Assembly (NCBI RefSeq): GCF_028618555.1 | Contig: NZ_JAQITD010000004.1 | Coordinates: 1-64,000 of the forward strand | Source of the DNA: Bartonella sp. CM31XJBT | GTDB taxonomy: Bacteria; Pseudomonadota; Alphaproteobacteria; Rhizobiales; Rhizobiaceae | Direction of reading: 5' to 3' | Length of the DNA: 64,000 nt | Shown here: piece by piece, positions 37,678-48,276 of the stretch | Numbering within the stretch: the stretch's first letter is position 1 | How the letters are laid out: the number at the start of each line of letters is the position of its first letter | The notes under the pieces: model-generated | The model's database searches: none | The model's input: only the letters and a program-made list of their open reading frames with translations | What the model was told of the DNA's origin: nothing | Program-made: the position numbers and the translations under genes

Positions 37678-38390
37678 AATGTGCATTGATTATTATTTTT
37701 TCAACGTAGTATGCAATCAACCCAAAGTCCTCATTATTATTAAAATCAGTTCTTTCATAAACCAGAAAAAGTTCTAAAATATTGCCCATTATTCTATACA
37801 AAAAATTGAAAGAGCTGATATTTAAGTGAAAACTGTCAATTTTGCTTTTCAGTCCATAATGATTTGCAACGGGGTAGTATCAAAATACGTAACTCATACA
37901 AAACAATACCATTTCTTTCATCTGCTCTCATTACGCTGAGGTTTTTATACAAAGACTGATAAAATATATTCTTATTTGGAAAAAATGTGAGGTCATGACT
38001 TTTCCTCTTTTAAATTACTTTTACTTACTATGTAATACAAGTGGCATCAACGTACTATTTGATAGCTTAAAAGTTGTGACAACCCTTACATTTAAATGAT
38101 TCGTGAAAGGAGTTTTGATTCATACGCTAACTCCGCTTGTAATATACAAGCTAATAAATTTAATTGTTTCACCATAAGTAAATTTAAAATAAGAGAATCT
38201 TACAATACTCAAGGTACTCATTCAAAAAGTGAAATAATAAGGATTAAATTAACATCTCGTTCTATCTCATAAAAAGATATTGTTGCTTATTGGCACTAGT
38301 AACTTTCTTACAAATGAAATATACGATAATGAAAAGATTAAAAATACAGCAGGACTTTTATTTATCGTTTTATTCAACTAAAATATTTTT
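37678..38390. other. Gene-free gap containing an interspersed repeat
   Basis: No coding or RNA gene is supported. The right part (about 38040-38215) resembles the gap downstream of truB; see the two repeat entries. The promoter of tsaB must lie near 38300-38390. Confidence 0.5.
38075..38215 (+). repeat. Interspersed non-coding repeat (copy A)
   Basis: CTTACATTTAAATGATTCGT, AAAGGAGTTTT, then GCTTGTAATATACAAGCTAA and TAAATTTAAAATAAGAGAA align in order with CTTGCATTTGAAGGGATTCA, AGAGGCTTTTT, GTTTGTAATGTGCAAGCGAA and AGATTTGAAACGAGAAAA in the truB-MFS gap. Both copies contain a small palindrome around TTGTAATaTaCAAG. The alignment was made by eye, so the borders are approximate. Confidence 0.45.
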
Positions 38391-39077
38391 ATGCTTATCC
38401 TTGCTATAGATACTGCTTCAATTTATTGTGCTGTTGCGCTTATTCGTCATAAATCTGTTATTGCGCGTATCAATGAACGCATGAACAAAGGACATGCCGA
38501 AAAAATTATTGGGCAGATTACACAAATAATGAAACAAGCCAATATGACGCTTGATCAAGTTGAGCGTATTGCTGTCAATATTGGACCTGGATCATTTACT
38601 GGTGTACGTGTCGGTGTTGCAACAGCACGCGCTTTGGCATTAGCACTTGAAATACCAGCTGTTGGAGTGAGTGCTCTTGAAGCGTTAGCAGCACAAGTCA
38701 TAAACAGTAAAAGTGCAGTATCGGCAATTACTGTTGTCATTGAAGCAGGGAGAGGAATGTTCTACCATCAAAATTTTCATAATGATCTCACACCTTTGGG
38801 AGAGCCGGGATTAAAAACAATTGAAAATATCCTCGAAGATTTGCCAAAAAAAACCCGACTGACTGGCCCAGCTGCTGATGTCGTTATGGAACATATTAAA
38901 AACCATAAAATACACGAAAAAATTGTCCTAGAAAAAATCCCCTGCGAAGCGGCCGATATTGTAAACTATGCTTATCTTGCTGCAAACAAACAATCAAAAA
39001 ATTCGCCTCGCCCACTCTATCTACGCAGCGCTGATGCAAAACAACAAACCAATTTTGCTTTGCCACAAAAAAAATAA
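38391..39077 (+). CDS. tsaB: tRNA threonylcarbamoyladenosine protein TsaB
   Basis: A 228-residue ASKHA-fold protein that partners TsaD and TsaE in making t6A37 of ANN-decoding tRNAs. It starts MLILAIDTASIYCAVAL and has the family signatures HAEKIIGQI, VNIGPGSFTGVRVGVATARALALAL and VGVSALEALA. It is shorter in its C-terminal domain than TsaD and has no metal site, as expected. Its stop overlaps the rimI start as TAATG. Confidence 0.94.
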   Translation: MLILAIDTASIYCAVALIRHKSVIARINERMNKGHAEKIIGQITQIMKQANMTLDQVERIAVNIGPGSFTGVRVGVATARALALALEIPAVGVSALEALAAQVINSKSAVSAITVVIEAGRGMFYHQNFHNDLTPLGEPGLKTIENILEDLPKKTRLTGPAADVVMEHIKNHKIHEKIVLEKIPCEAADIVNYAYLAANKQSKNSPRPLYLRSADAKQQTNFALPQKK

Positions 39078-39568
39078 TGCCCAAATTTTCATTGACAAAA
39101 AAGATTTTTGGAATTGCTCCGCTACAAGTTAATGATAGTGCTTCTCTTCATCAAATTCATCAACATTGTTTTACCCCTTCTTGGGAAAAACAAGCTTTTG
39201 ATAATTTCTTAACAGATCACTCTATCTTCGGATACAAAGTTTTTCTCATTGATCGCTCTGATCAAATTTTAGGCTTTTGCCTATGCCGTCTCATCCTTGA
39301 TGAAGCAGAAATCATCACAATTGCTGTTCATCCTCATTATCGTCAACAAGGAATTGGTACCTTTCTTATCGATCGTACAGTTCACCATCTTCACGACAAG
39401 GGCGCTATAAAATTATTCTTGGAAGTAGAAGCCACAAATCTTTCTGCTTTGAACCTTTATCAACGCTTTGAATTTCAAAAAATTTCTGAACGTCTTGCCT
39501 ACTACGCGTCAAAAAATGGTCGTGGTGATGCAATTATCATGCAAAAAACTTTTAAGCAAATAGATTGA
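39077..39568 (+). CDS. rimI: GNAT acetyltransferase RimI (ribosomal S18 alanine-type)
   Basis: A 163-residue N-acetyltransferase of the RimI group, which acetylates protein N-termini such as ribosomal S18. The acetyl-CoA loop is [16 protein letters not shown] (R/Q-x-x-G-x-G), preceded by AEIITIAV and followed by [19 protein letters not shown]. It overlaps tsaB by one base (TAATG), and miaB follows 31 bases later, so the three probably form one operon. Confidence 0.9.
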   Translation: MPKFSLTKKIFGIAPLQVNDSASLHQIHQHCFTPSWEKQAFDNFLTDHSIFGYKVFLIDRSDQILGFCLCRLILDEAEIITIAVHPHYRQQGIGTFLIDRTVHHLHDKGAIKLFLEVEATNLSALNLYQRFEFQKISERLAYYASKNGRGDAIIMQKTFKQID

Positions 39569-39599
39569 GATTTGTGTAAAAAACATTTACACATGCGCT

Positions 39600-40976
39600 A
39601 TGAATAAAGTAAATCCTAAAAATACGCCTCCTGTTGCTCCTAAAAAGGTTTTTATCAAAACCTATGGATGTCAAATGAATGTTTATGATAGCCAACGGAT
39701 GACTGATAGCCTCAGTTCGCAAGGCTATGTGACAACACAAATTCCCAATGATGCCGATCTTATTCTTGTTAATACCTGTCATATTCGTGAAAAAGCAGCA
39801 GAAAAACTTTATTCTGATCTTGGTCGTTTGCGCGTTATGCGTCAAGAGCGCACACCTGATAAACCCCTGATGGTTGGTGTAACAGGTTGTGTTGCACAAG
39901 CTGAGGGAAGTGAAATCTTGCGCCGTGCTCCAACAGTGGATCTTGTTATTGGTCCGCAAATGTATCATCGCTTGCCAGAATTATTAGAAAAAGCAAAACA
40001 AGGAAAAAAAATTATCGAAACAGACTATGCTGTTGAAGATAAATTTGCTCATTTGCCGCCCCATAATAAACATGCAGTAAGAAAACGAGGTGTTAGCGCA
40101 TTTTTAACAGTACAGGAAGGTTGCGATAAATTTTGCACTTTTTGTGTTGTTCCTTACACACGCGGTGCTGAAATATCACGGTCTGTCGAGCAAATTACCG
40201 AGGAAGCCCGCCAACTCATCGAAGCGGGTGTCAAAGAAATTACGCTGCTTGGACAAAATGTCAATGGTTGGCATGGACAAAGTGCTGATGGCAAAACTTG
40301 GCGTCTTGGCGATCTTCTTTATCATCTTGCAAAACTCAATGGTTTAAAGCGTTTGCGTTACACAACAAGCCACCCACGTGATATGGATGATAGCCTTATT
40401 GCCGCGCATCGAGATCTTGATATGTTAATGCCTTACCTCCATCTTCCTGTTCAATCAGGTTCAGATCGCATCTTAAAAGCCATGAACAGACAACACAAAA
40501 GCTCTCATTATCTTCATCTTATCGAAAAAATTCGAAACGCACGGCCAGATATTGCCTTTTCAGGCGATTTTATTGTAGGGTTTCCAGGAGAAACAGATGA
40601 AGACTTTGAAGAAACCATTAAACTTATTCAACAAGTACAGTACAGTTCAGCTTATTCTTTTAAATATTCCCCCCGTCCTGGAACAGTGGGAGCCACAATG
40701 AAAAATCATGTTGATGAATCTGTAAAAGATTCCCGACTTCAACATTTACAAGCCCTTCTCCTTGAGCAACAAAATGCGTTTTTGCGTTCTAAAATTGGTC
40801 AAAAAACGAACGTTCTCATCGAAAAACCTGGACGTCACTCTGGACAAATGGTAGGACGTTCCCCTTGGCTTTTACCTGTTGTCGTCGATACAGAAGCCTC
40901 TACAGGTAGCGTAATAGAAGTTAATATTAAAAATGCAAGCTCAAACAGTTTTGTTGGTGAAGTGACAAATAGATAA
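39600..40976 (+). CDS. miaB: tRNA-2-methylthio-N6-isopentenyladenosine synthase MiaB
   Basis: A 458-residue radical-SAM methylthiotransferase that modifies A37 of tRNAs. The N-terminal domain carries the three cluster Cys ([29 protein letters not shown]). The radical SAM site is CDKFCTFC in [19 protein letters not shown], and a C-terminal TRAM domain (about 385-450) binds tRNA. Length is normal. It is downstream of tsaB-rimI, so two tRNA A37 modification genes are neighbours. Confidence 0.96.
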   Translation: MNKVNPKNTPPVAPKKVFIKTYGCQMNVYDSQRMTDSLSSQGYVTTQIPNDADLILVNTCHIREKAAEKLYSDLGRLRVMRQERTPDKPLMVGVTGCVAQAEGSEILRRAPTVDLVIGPQMYHRLPELLEKAKQGKKIIETDYAVEDKFAHLPPHNKHAVRKRGVSAFLTVQEGCDKFCTFCVVPYTRGAEISRSVEQITEEARQLIEAGVKEITLLGQNVNGWHGQSADGKTWRLGDLLYHLAKLNGLKRLRYTTSHPRDMDDSLIAAHRDLDMLMPYLHLPVQSGSDRILKAMNRQHKSSHYLHLIEKIRNARPDIAFSGDFIVGFPGETDEDFEETIKLIQQVQYSSAYSFKYSPRPGTVGATMKNHVDESVKDSRLQHLQALLLEQQNAFLRSKIGQKTNVLIEKPGRHSGQMVGRSPWLLPVVVDTEASTGSVIEVNIKNASSNSFVGEVTNR

Positions 40977-41101
40977 ATATGCCTCTAAAACCTTGTTCAC
41001 AATAAATATTTTGGAAAACTCTTTTATTTTAAAAGAAAATGATTACATCTAAAGCGTGCACTTTTGTAAAAAATTGTCTTTTATAAAGTTTACTTAACAA
41101 A

Positions 41102-42271
41102 ATGTGCAATCTTTATGTAGATATGGAGAATAGGCTGAAAGCTTCAACCGAAAAAATAAAGCGTATTAAAGAAAATGTAAATATGTCCCGTGAAAAGGCT
41201 GATACCTTGAAACAAACAAGCGCTTCAGATCTGAGCCAAGTTGTTTTGATTTTCGAAAATAACAAATATGCAAAAGCGGTTTTTGGTAAATTTGACGAAA
41301 ATCTCGCTTATATCGAAAAAAAACTCGAACTTAGTATTCATCCGCGTGGTAATGAAGTCTTAATCCGTGGAAATATTTCTGTTATAAAACGTGCGCAATA
41401 TGTATTGCAGCAACTTTATGAACGTGCCAAAACACATCAAGAGCTCACTTTATCAGATATAAAAGGAGCGCTTGCTATGGCAAATATACCAAAGAAGCAG
41501 AAAGAAGACACAATAACTCACAAATCTGCAACAAAACGTATACCAGCACGGTTAAGTACCCATAAAAAAATAATTCATGCAAGAACTCCAACACAAGATA
41601 CTTACATACGCGCTATGGAGCATACTGAACTTGTGTTTGGTGTAGGACCAGCAGGAACAGGTAAAACTTATCTTGCTGTTGCTCATGCTGCTATGCTTCT
41701 AGAACGTGGTATCATTGAGCGAATTATTCTCTCGCGTCCGGCTGTTGAAGCTGGAGAACATCTTGGTTTTCTTCCCGGTGATCTCAAAGAAAAAGTCGAC
41801 CCATATTTACGACCACTTTATGATGCTCTTTATGATATGATGCCTGCTGAAAAAGTCGAGCGCATTTTAGCTTCTGGTGTCATCGAAATTGCTCCTCTTG
41901 CCTTTATGCGCGGACGAACACTTGCCCATGCTGCTGTTATTCTTGATGAGGCACAAAATACTACGCCTATGCAAATGAAGATGTTCCTCACACGTCTTGG
42001 AGAAGGCACACGTATGATTGTTACCGGTGACGTAAGCCAAATTGATTTGCCTACAGGGCAAAAATCAGGTCTTATTGAAGCAATTCGCATTCTTTCAAAT
42101 GTAGAAAATATTGCAATTGTACATTTTGATGAAAAAGATGTTATACGCCATCCACTTGTTGCTGCTATCGTTCGTGCTTATGATCGTGATTCCGAGATAA
42201 AAAATAACAAAAAATCATTCGCATGCGATGATGAACATGATGCATTAAAAAATGAGTTTGATTCATCATGA
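41102..42271 (+). CDS. phoH: PhoH-family ATPase
   Basis: A 389-residue ATPase of the PhoH/PhoL group, frequently paired with YbeY and linked to RNA or ribosome metabolism. An N-terminal KH-like part (about 45-115) is followed by an ATPase core with [19 protein letters not shown] (Walker A), [34 protein letters not shown] (Walker B) and [13 protein letters not shown]. The start is uncertain: ATGs at 41102, 41123 and 41183 are in frame and none has a strong ribosome site. I keep the longest. The stop overlaps ybeY (ATGA). Confidence 0.92.
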   Translation: MCNLYVDMENRLKASTEKIKRIKENVNMSREKADTLKQTSASDLSQVVLIFENNKYAKAVFGKFDENLAYIEKKLELSIHPRGNEVLIRGNISVIKRAQYVLQQLYERAKTHQELTLSDIKGALAMANIPKKQKEDTITHKSATKRIPARLSTHKKIIHARTPTQDTYIRAMEHTELVFGVGPAGTGKTYLAVAHAAMLLERGIIERIILSRPAVEAGEHLGFLPGDLKEKVDPYLRPLYDALYDMMPAEKVERILASGVIEIAPLAFMRGRTLAHAAVILDEAQNTTPMQMKMFLTRLGEGTRMIVTGDVSQIDLPTGQKSGLIEAIRILSNVENIAIVHFDEKDVIRHPLVAAIVRAYDRDSEIKNNKKSFACDDEHDALKNEFDSS

Positions 42272-42759
42272 TTATTATTGATATAATGGTTAAAAGCGCA
42301 GGGTGGAATGATGAGAAAATGCTTTATAATATCACTGAAAAAGCATTAATGACGACTATGCATCATGTTTCATTGGAAGATGTTGTAAGCGAGATTAGCC
42401 TGCTTTTTACGAATGATGAACATATGGCGCAAATCAATGCACAATGGCGCAACAAAAACAAATCCACTAATGTATTATCCTTTCCTGCTTTTCCACTTAA
42501 AGCTGGAAATCGACCTGGTCCCATGCTCGGTGATATTATTATTGCCCGAGAAACTATTGTTTTCGAAGCAGCGAAAGAAGGAAAAACATTTCAAGACCAT
42601 TTAACGCATATGATTGTTCATGGTATCTTGCATCTACTTGGTTATGACCATGAAACTGATGATGAAGCATATAAAATGGAAAAGCTCGAAAGAGAAATTC
42701 TTCAAAAGCTTTCCATAAAAGATCCTTACGCAGAATTGTCTATAAATGATAAAATTTAA
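42268..42759 (+). CDS. ybeY: Endoribonuclease YbeY
   Basis: A 163-residue metal-dependent RNase needed for 16S rRNA 3'-end maturation and ribosome quality control. The zinc motif H-x3-H-x5-H is exact in [18 protein letters not shown], and the upstream [12 protein letters not shown] with [10 protein letters not shown] is typical. Its start overlaps phoH, as expected for the conserved phoH-ybeY-corC-lnt block. Confidence 0.95.
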   Translation: MIIIDIMVKSAGWNDEKMLYNITEKALMTTMHHVSLEDVVSEISLLFTNDEHMAQINAQWRNKNKSTNVLSFPAFPLKAGNRPGPMLGDIIIARETIVFEAAKEGKTFQDHLTHMIVHGILHLLGYDHETDDEAYKMEKLEREILQKLSIKDPYAELSINDKI

Positions 42760-42843
42760 CTTTTAAAATCAGTATTACCAGCATACCATTTAAAGCCTCT
42801 TATTTATCTATTATAAAAAGAAAGTCTAGAAGATTTCAAAACC

Positions 42844-43869
42844 ATGGCAAACAAAATAAATGCACAAAATAATAGTCAAGCATCTTCTAATAATGAAAAA
42901 GACCCCTCTCAACAGACGAATCATACAGAGAAATATTCCCTGATGAATCATTTATTTTCATTCTTACGGGGTCGTAATTGTGCATCTACGTCACTGCGCG
43001 ATGATCTTACCGTTGCACTCACGACTAACAATGAAAAAGATACCGCCCTCTTCTCACCTGAAGAACGTACTATGCTGCATAACATTTTACGCTTACGTGA
43101 AGCACGCGTGGATGATGTTATGATACCTCGTTCTGAAATCGAAGCATTAGAAATAAACACCTCTCTTGGAGAAACCCTTCAATGTTTTGCAAAAATTGGT
43201 CATTCTCGTATACCCGTTTATGCTGAAACTTTAGATGATCCGCGCGGCATGATCCATATCCGCGATATTCTTAACTACATCACTCGCTTTATTATCAACC
43301 CAACAAAAACCGAACAAAAATCCGATTTGCTTCAATTAAACCATACAGACTTGCATACTCCAATCGGTGAATTGGATTTGATCCGAACAGTTCTCTTTGT
43401 TCCCAGTTCTATGCTTGCGAGCAAATTATTAACACGGATGCAAACTACACGAACTCAAATGGCTTTAGTTATTGATGAACATGGAGGAACAGATGGGCTG
43501 GTTTCAATGGAAGATATTGTTGAGTTAGTCGTTGGGGATATCGAAGATGAACATGATAATGTCGACAATGCTATCGTACGTGAACCAAATAATAAATGGC
43601 TCGTTGATGCAAGAACTGAACTAGAAGATGTGGAGAAAGCTCTTGGTCCTGATTTTATCGTAGGGGAATATGGTGATGAAGTTGATACTATTGGTGGTTT
43701 GATCGTCTCCATTCTTGATCGCATTCCTGCTAAAGGTGAAATTGTCGAAGCTGTACCTGGCTATAGATTTCGTATTTTAGAAGCTGATAAACGCCGGATT
43801 AAACGATTGCGCATTTTTCGCATTCCCAAAAATGAGAATCTTGAGAACAATGCCATCCCTAAAGAATAG
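42844..43869 (+). CDS. corC: CorC/TlyC-type CBS-domain protein
   Basis: A 341-residue cytosolic protein with a CBS-domain pair (about 95-215; VDDVMIPRSEIEALE and LVIDEHGGTDGLVSMEDIVE) and a C-terminal CorC_HlyC domain (about 250-325; GEYGDEVDTIGGLIV). Family members influence divalent cation efflux, and some are called hemolysins; the N-terminal membrane DUF21 domain is absent. It is encoded between ybeY and lnt, and the lnt start lies inside its 3' end. Confidence 0.9.
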   Translation: MANKINAQNNSQASSNNEKDPSQQTNHTEKYSLMNHLFSFLRGRNCASTSLRDDLTVALTTNNEKDTALFSPEERTMLHNILRLREARVDDVMIPRSEIEALEINTSLGETLQCFAKIGHSRIPVYAETLDDPRGMIHIRDILNYITRFIINPTKTEQKSDLLQLNHTDLHTPIGELDLIRTVLFVPSSMLASKLLTRMQTTRTQMALVIDEHGGTDGLVSMEDIVELVVGDIEDEHDNVDNAIVREPNNKWLVDARTELEDVEKALGPDFIVGEYGDEVDTIGGLIVSILDRIPAKGEIVEAVPGYRFRILEADKRRIKRLRIFRIPKNENLENNAIPKE

Positions 43870-45466
43870 TCCAGCGTTTTTAAACAATTTCATCGTTTTT
43901 TTGTTCTCTGTTACAGGCTGGAAGCGCCAAGCATGGATATTTCTGTGTGGTGCTCTTACTTCTTTTGCACTTCCACCCTTTTATTTAACACCTCTTTGCT
44001 TTTTAACTTTCCCTCTCTTTATTGTTTTACTTGACTCAATACGGGCCACCAAAAACAATAAAAAACATTTTTTTACTTACGCTTTAAGCTGTGGAACCTT
44101 TGGTTTTAGTTATTTTATTTGCGGCCTTTGGTGGCTATGCAATGCTTTGTTAACAGATCCAGATTCTTTTGGTTGGGCAGTCCCATTAGCCATTTTATTC
44201 CCTCCACTCTACCTTTCTCTTTATTGGTTTTTTTCTGGTTTCATTGTCGGTTTATTATGGACAAAAGGAATAGCACGCTTTTTTGTTTTAGCCTTTGCAT
44301 TAGGATTATCCGAGTGGTTGCGTGCGTTTTTATTCACAGGATTTCCATGGAATTCTCTTGGCTATACAGCCATGCCAACCCCAATGTTCATGCAATCTGA
44401 TGCAATCGTAGGACTTTACGGAATGAATATTCTTGCTGTCTTAGCCTACAGTTTGCCAACTGTTTTATTAACGAATGAAAAAAAGAAAGTGGCACTTTCT
44501 CTTTGCTTATCACTTATATTCATTCACTGTGGTTTTGGGTTTTATCGTCTTCATACTATAGAAAACACAGCTGAAGATCAAAAAAGTGCTTATTGGGTGC
44601 GTATTGTTCAACCGTCCATCCAACAAAATATAAAATTGCGTGATAATACACGAGAAGCTATGTTGGAAGCGCATATGAAGCTAAGTGCAACACCAACAAC
44701 CGATCAAAATTCAGAACCCGATTTTATCATATGGCCGGAAGCTTCCGTTCCTTACCTTCTTTATGATAACTCATCTATCACAATGCGCATTGCCTCTCTT
44801 TTAAAACCTAAACAATGGGCTATTATCGGAGCAATACGCGCCAGCAATGATCTACCTCATTCCCAAACACAATATTTTAATACAATTGCAGTCATTAATG
44901 CTCAAGGTAATATTTTAAATACCTCCGATAAACTTCATTTGGTTCCTTTTGGTGAGTATCTTCCTTATCAGAATTTATTGAAAAAAATTGGATTGCGTAC
45001 CCTTGCCGATAATATTGGTGGATATAGTACTGCAAGTGTGCGCAAAATTGTTACAATGCCAAACGGATTTTCTTATCTACCCTTAATTTGTTATGAAGCA
45101 ATATTTCCCCATGAAATGACTTTTCAAGGCTCCCCGCCTCAAGCAATTATTAATATTACAAATGATGCATGGTTTGGTGTAACACCTGGACCCTATCAAC
45201 ATCTTCAACAAGCACAGCTTCGTGCCGTTGAACTGGGAATCCCCCTCATACGGGCAGCTAATAATGGCATATCAGCTGTTATTGATTCTTATGGACGAAT
45301 CGTTGTAGCTCTTCGACAAAATGCTGTGGGCATTATTGATTCACAAGTTCCATCATCCATTACCCCTATAGGAAGCAATGAATACAGAACTTTCTCTACT
45401 TTTATCTTATTCATCCTTATGCTATTGTGTCGTGTTGGTTTTGGTTCTACAAAACAGCTTAAATGA
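43850..45466 (+). CDS. lnt: Apolipoprotein N-acyltransferase (Lnt)
   Basis: A 538-residue inner-membrane enzyme that adds the third acyl chain to lipoproteins. Several TM helices (about 1-215) precede a periplasmic nitrilase domain whose Glu-Lys-Cys triad is visible in IIWPEASVPYLL, DKLHLVPFGEYLP and LPLICYEAIFP; a last TM closes the protein. I prefer the ATG at 43850 to one six codons earlier (43832), because the overlap with corC is smaller and TTGAGA is at a suitable distance. The exported lipoproteins in this window would be its substrates. Confidence 0.93.
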   Translation: MPSLKNSPAFLNNFIVFLFSVTGWKRQAWIFLCGALTSFALPPFYLTPLCFLTFPLFIVLLDSIRATKNNKKHFFTYALSCGTFGFSYFICGLWWLCNALLTDPDSFGWAVPLAILFPPLYLSLYWFFSGFIVGLLWTKGIARFFVLAFALGLSEWLRAFLFTGFPWNSLGYTAMPTPMFMQSDAIVGLYGMNILAVLAYSLPTVLLTNEKKKVALSLCLSLIFIHCGFGFYRLHTIENTAEDQKSAYWVRIVQPSIQQNIKLRDNTREAMLEAHMKLSATPTTDQNSEPDFIIWPEASVPYLLYDNSSITMRIASLLKPKQWAIIGAIRASNDLPHSQTQYFNTIAVINAQGNILNTSDKLHLVPFGEYLPYQNLLKKIGLRTLADNIGGYSTASVRKIVTMPNGFSYLPLICYEAIFPHEMTFQGSPPQAIINITNDAWFGVTPGPYQHLQQAQLRAVELGIPLIRAANNGISAVIDSYGRIVVALRQNAVGIIDSQVPSSITPIGSNEYRTFSTFILFILMLLCRVGFGSTKQLK

Positions 45467-45614
45467 TTCAAGTGCCCTTTGTACGGCATTATGTTGCGTG
45501 TACCAGTAGTATTGGGAAAAAATATTACATATTGTTTTAATTATATGATAAATCAGCTTCGCATAAATATGATGTTGGTTTAGAAGAAAAGTGCTGGAAA
45601 TAAAGAGTTGCATT

Positions 45615-46028
45615 ATGACCGAAACTAGAAAAAAACCTGACCCTATAGATATCTATGTTGGAACTCGTATCCGTTTACGTCGTAATATTTTAGGACTCAC
45701 TCAAGAGAAACTAGGTGAAAAATTAGGAATTACTTTTCAGCAAATCCAAAAATATGAAAAAGGAACAAACCGTATTGGTGCCAGTCGTCTTCAAGCGATA
45801 GCAGAAATTATGGATGTTCCTGTTTCTTACTTTTTTGATAAAGGTATTACCTCCCAACAAGTAGAGGGTTTTGCCGAAAGTGATCACAATTTTATAGACT
45901 TTTGTTCTAGCAGCGAAGGGATTCAGCTCATGCGCGCTTTTACAAATATATCTGATGCTAAAGTGCGTCGAAAAATTATTGACTTGGCAAAAGCACTTTC
46001 TGAGGAAGATGTGACAAATAAGTTATAA
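45615..46028 (+). CDS. XRE-family helix-turn-helix regulator
   Basis: A 137-residue DNA-binding protein. The HTH (about residues 14-68) reads GTRIRLRRNILGLTQEKLGEKLGITFQQIQKYEKGTNRIGASRLQAIAEI in pieces typical of the Cro/CI-like rhizobial regulators found next to metK. The C-terminal half (about 75-135) may be a dimerisation region. The ATG at 45615 begins MTETRKKPDP; the longer frame has no support. It precedes metK, and the gap between them contains an 8-bp palindrome that could be its operator. The regulated function is unknown. Confidence 0.88.
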   Translation: MTETRKKPDPIDIYVGTRIRLRRNILGLTQEKLGEKLGITFQQIQKYEKGTNRIGASRLQAIAEIMDVPVSYFFDKGITSQQVEGFAESDHNFIDFCSSSEGIQLMRAFTNISDAKVRRKIIDLAKALSEEDVTNKL

Positions 46029-46076
46029 ATTAAAATTATATCTTTTCTCTTTTATTCATATAAATTTGCATTGACG

Positions 46077-46098
46077 ATTTGCTACAGAATTAGCAAAT
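46077..46098 (+). promoter_or_regulatory. Palindrome upstream of metK
   Basis: A perfect inverted repeat, ATTTGCTA (46077-46084) and TAGCAAAT (46091-46098), with a 6-base spacer, directly follows a TTGACG that could be a -35 element. It lies 60 bases before the metK ATG and 49 after the HTH gene. It could be an operator for that regulator or the stem of an RNA leader. Confidence 0.45.
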
Positions 46099-46158
46099 GG
46101 TAGCGACTTTAGTAAGCAATTAATTAAATCGTTGGTTTTCTTTTTTGAAGGAGTTCCT

Positions 46159-47427
46159 ATGCCGCATCAAGATTATCTTTTTACGAGCGAATCGGTATCG
46201 GAAGGACATCCTGATAAAATTTGTGATCGTATTTCCGATGAAATCGTTGATATGATCTATAAAGAAGCTGAAAAGACTGGTACTGATCCATGGTTAGTAC
46301 GCGTTGCCTGTGAAACGCTCGTCAGTGTCAACCGTGTTGTTATCGCTGGTGAAGTACGTGTTCCCGATACGCTATTAAAAAAAGATAAAAATAAAGAATT
46401 CATCTACGATGAAACTAGCTTTCCACTCATTAATCCTACACGTTTTCGTACAGCAGCGCGCCGTGCTATTCGTACCATTGGCTATGAACAAGCAGGATTC
46501 CATTGGAAAACTGTTAAAATTGATGTTCTTTTGCGCCCCCAATCAGCTGATATAGCAAGAGGGGTTGATAATGCTACGGATCGGCATGGTGAAGAAGGAG
46601 CAGGTGATCAAGGCATCATGTTTGGATATGCTTGCCGTGAAACACCTGATCTCATGCCTGCACCAATTTATTATGCGCATAAAATTCTCAAACTTCTTGC
46701 CGCAGCCCGACATAAAGGAGAGGGAGAAACTGGAAAATTAGGACCAGATGCTAAAAGCCAAATAACCATACGCTATAAAAATGGAAAACCAATAGAGGTC
46801 ACATCCATCGTTCTTTCAACGCAGCACCTTGATGAAAGCTGGGATTCCAATAAAGTACGTACAGTGGTTGAGCCTTACATTCGCCAAGCTTTACATGACA
46901 TTCCCATTGCAGCTCAATGCAGTTGGTATATTAACCCAACAGGAAAATTTGTTATTGGAGGACCTCAAAGCGATGCCGGATTAACGGGACGCAAAATTAT
47001 TGTGGATACTTACGGAGGTGCAGCACCCCATGGAGGCGGTGCTTTTTCAGGAAAAGATACAACAAAAGTTGATCGTTCTGCTGCCTATGCGGCACGCTAT
47101 CTGGCTAAGAATATTGTTGCTGCTCATTTAGCAGAGAGATGCACCATTCAACTCTCCTATGCAATTGGTATTGCACAACCTTTATCTATTTATCTTAATC
47201 TTCATGGAACAGGAAAAGTCGATGAAAAAGTTATTGAAGCAGCCATCCGCAAAATAATGGACCTTTCACCTACCGGCATTCGAAAACATCTTGACCTCAA
47301 TAAACCTATTTATGCAAAAACAGCTGCCTATGGTCACTTTGGTCGTAAACCAAAAAACGATGGTTCGTTTTCATGGGAAAAAACTGATCTCGTGAAAACG
47401 CTTCAAACAATGATCCAAATCCCATGA
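46159..47427 (+). CDS. metK: S-adenosylmethionine synthetase (MetK)
   Basis: A 422-residue enzyme that makes SAM from methionine and ATP. Family motifs are [14 protein letters not shown], the ATP/metal loop [29 protein letters not shown] and [19 protein letters not shown]. The ATG at 46159 has GAAGGAG at the right distance; an upstream TTG frame is rejected. SAM made here is the substrate of trmB, miaB and the methyltransferase at 60 kb. It overlaps trmB by 4 bases. Confidence 0.96.
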   Translation: MPHQDYLFTSESVSEGHPDKICDRISDEIVDMIYKEAEKTGTDPWLVRVACETLVSVNRVVIAGEVRVPDTLLKKDKNKEFIYDETSFPLINPTRFRTAARRAIRTIGYEQAGFHWKTVKIDVLLRPQSADIARGVDNATDRHGEEGAGDQGIMFGYACRETPDLMPAPIYYAHKILKLLAAARHKGEGETGKLGPDAKSQITIRYKNGKPIEVTSIVLSTQHLDESWDSNKVRTVVEPYIRQALHDIPIAAQCSWYINPTGKFVIGGPQSDAGLTGRKIIVDTYGGAAPHGGGAFSGKDTTKVDRSAAYAARYLAKNIVAAHLAERCTIQLSYAIGIAQPLSIYLNLHGTGKVDEKVIEAAIRKIMDLSPTGIRKHLDLNKPIYAKTAAYGHFGRKPKNDGSFSWEKTDLVKTLQTMIQIP

Positions 47428-48125
47428 TTAAACATAATATACGTAAGAGTGAAGCATTTTTTGGACGCCGACAAGGAAAACAACTTCGAAACAGTCAGCT
47501 TACACGTATAAAAATGCTTCTCCCCAATTTTAATATTGATTTAAATGTTCCTCCTCCTTCAAACCTTACATCCTTATTTTCAAGCAAAGTAAGAGAAATT
47601 CGACTTGAAATCGGCTTTGGTGGAGGTGAACATTTACTTCATGAAATGGAATATTTTCCAAAAACTGGTTTTATCGGCGTCGAGCCCTTTATCAATGGCA
47701 TGGCAAAAATATTGTTGTCTCTTGAACAGCATCAAAACCATCAAAATCGTCTTCGCCTCTATAATGATGATGCTACACGCCTCCTTGATTGGCTCCCTAA
47801 TAACTCGCTTGATGGAATAGACCTCTTCTATCCCGATCCTTGGCCGAAAAAGAAACACTGGAAACGACGTTTCATCAACATAAAAAATCTTAACCGTTTT
47901 GCTCGTGTTCTTAAAATAGGAAAACTTTTTCGCTTTGCTAGCGATATAGACAGTTATGTAAACTGGACTTTGTACCATTGTGCACAACATGATCACTTTG
48001 AATGGAAAGCAGAAAGCCCTCAAGACTGGAAACTCCCTTATCCACTATGGAGTGGAACCCGCTATGAAGCAAAAGCTTTACGCGAAGGACGAACGCCTGC
48101 CTATCTTACCTTTATCAAGAAATAA
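47424..48125 (+). CDS. trmB: tRNA (guanine-N7-)-methyltransferase TrmB
   Basis: A 233-residue SAM-dependent methyltransferase that makes m7G46 in tRNA. The SAM site is [14 protein letters not shown], followed by [11 protein letters not shown] and the catalytic/tRNA motif [18 protein letters not shown]. It is translationally coupled to metK (ATGA overlap), placing SAM supply and use in one transcript. Confidence 0.94.
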   Translation: MIKHNIRKSEAFFGRRQGKQLRNSQLTRIKMLLPNFNIDLNVPPPSNLTSLFSSKVREIRLEIGFGGGEHLLHEMEYFPKTGFIGVEPFINGMAKILLSLEQHQNHQNRLRLYNDDATRLLDWLPNNSLDGIDLFYPDPWPKKKHWKRRFINIKNLNRFARVLKIGKLFRFASDIDSYVNWTLYHCAQHDHFEWKAESPQDWKLPYPLWSGTRYEAKALREGRTPAYLTFIKK

Positions 48126-48208
48126 ATGATCAAGCGCTTTTCTCATAAACAACTTGAAAAATTTTGAATTTAAGAGTATCAATAGTTAAATTCTTGGTCT
48201 TATGATGA

Positions 48209-48237
48209 AGAGTGGGCCGTTGGACCCGCTCTTTTTT
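48209..48237 (+). terminator. Terminator or attenuator hairpin before rimP
   Basis: AGAGTGGGCC and GGACCCGCTCT pair (two wobbles) around a GTT loop and are followed by six T. It lies 84 bases after the trmB stop and 40 before the rimP start. It may simply end the metK-trmB transcript, or act as a regulated attenuator in the leader of the rimP-nusA-infB operon. Confidence 0.65.
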
Positions 48238-48276
48238 AATATCATAAAACTGATGAAAACAACTTGGATAAAATGT

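Noticed and set aside
45422-45613. Minus-strand ORF between lnt and the HTH gene
   Set aside because: It overlaps the lnt 3' end and the HTH gene upstream region, with no ribosome site and no protein-like composition.
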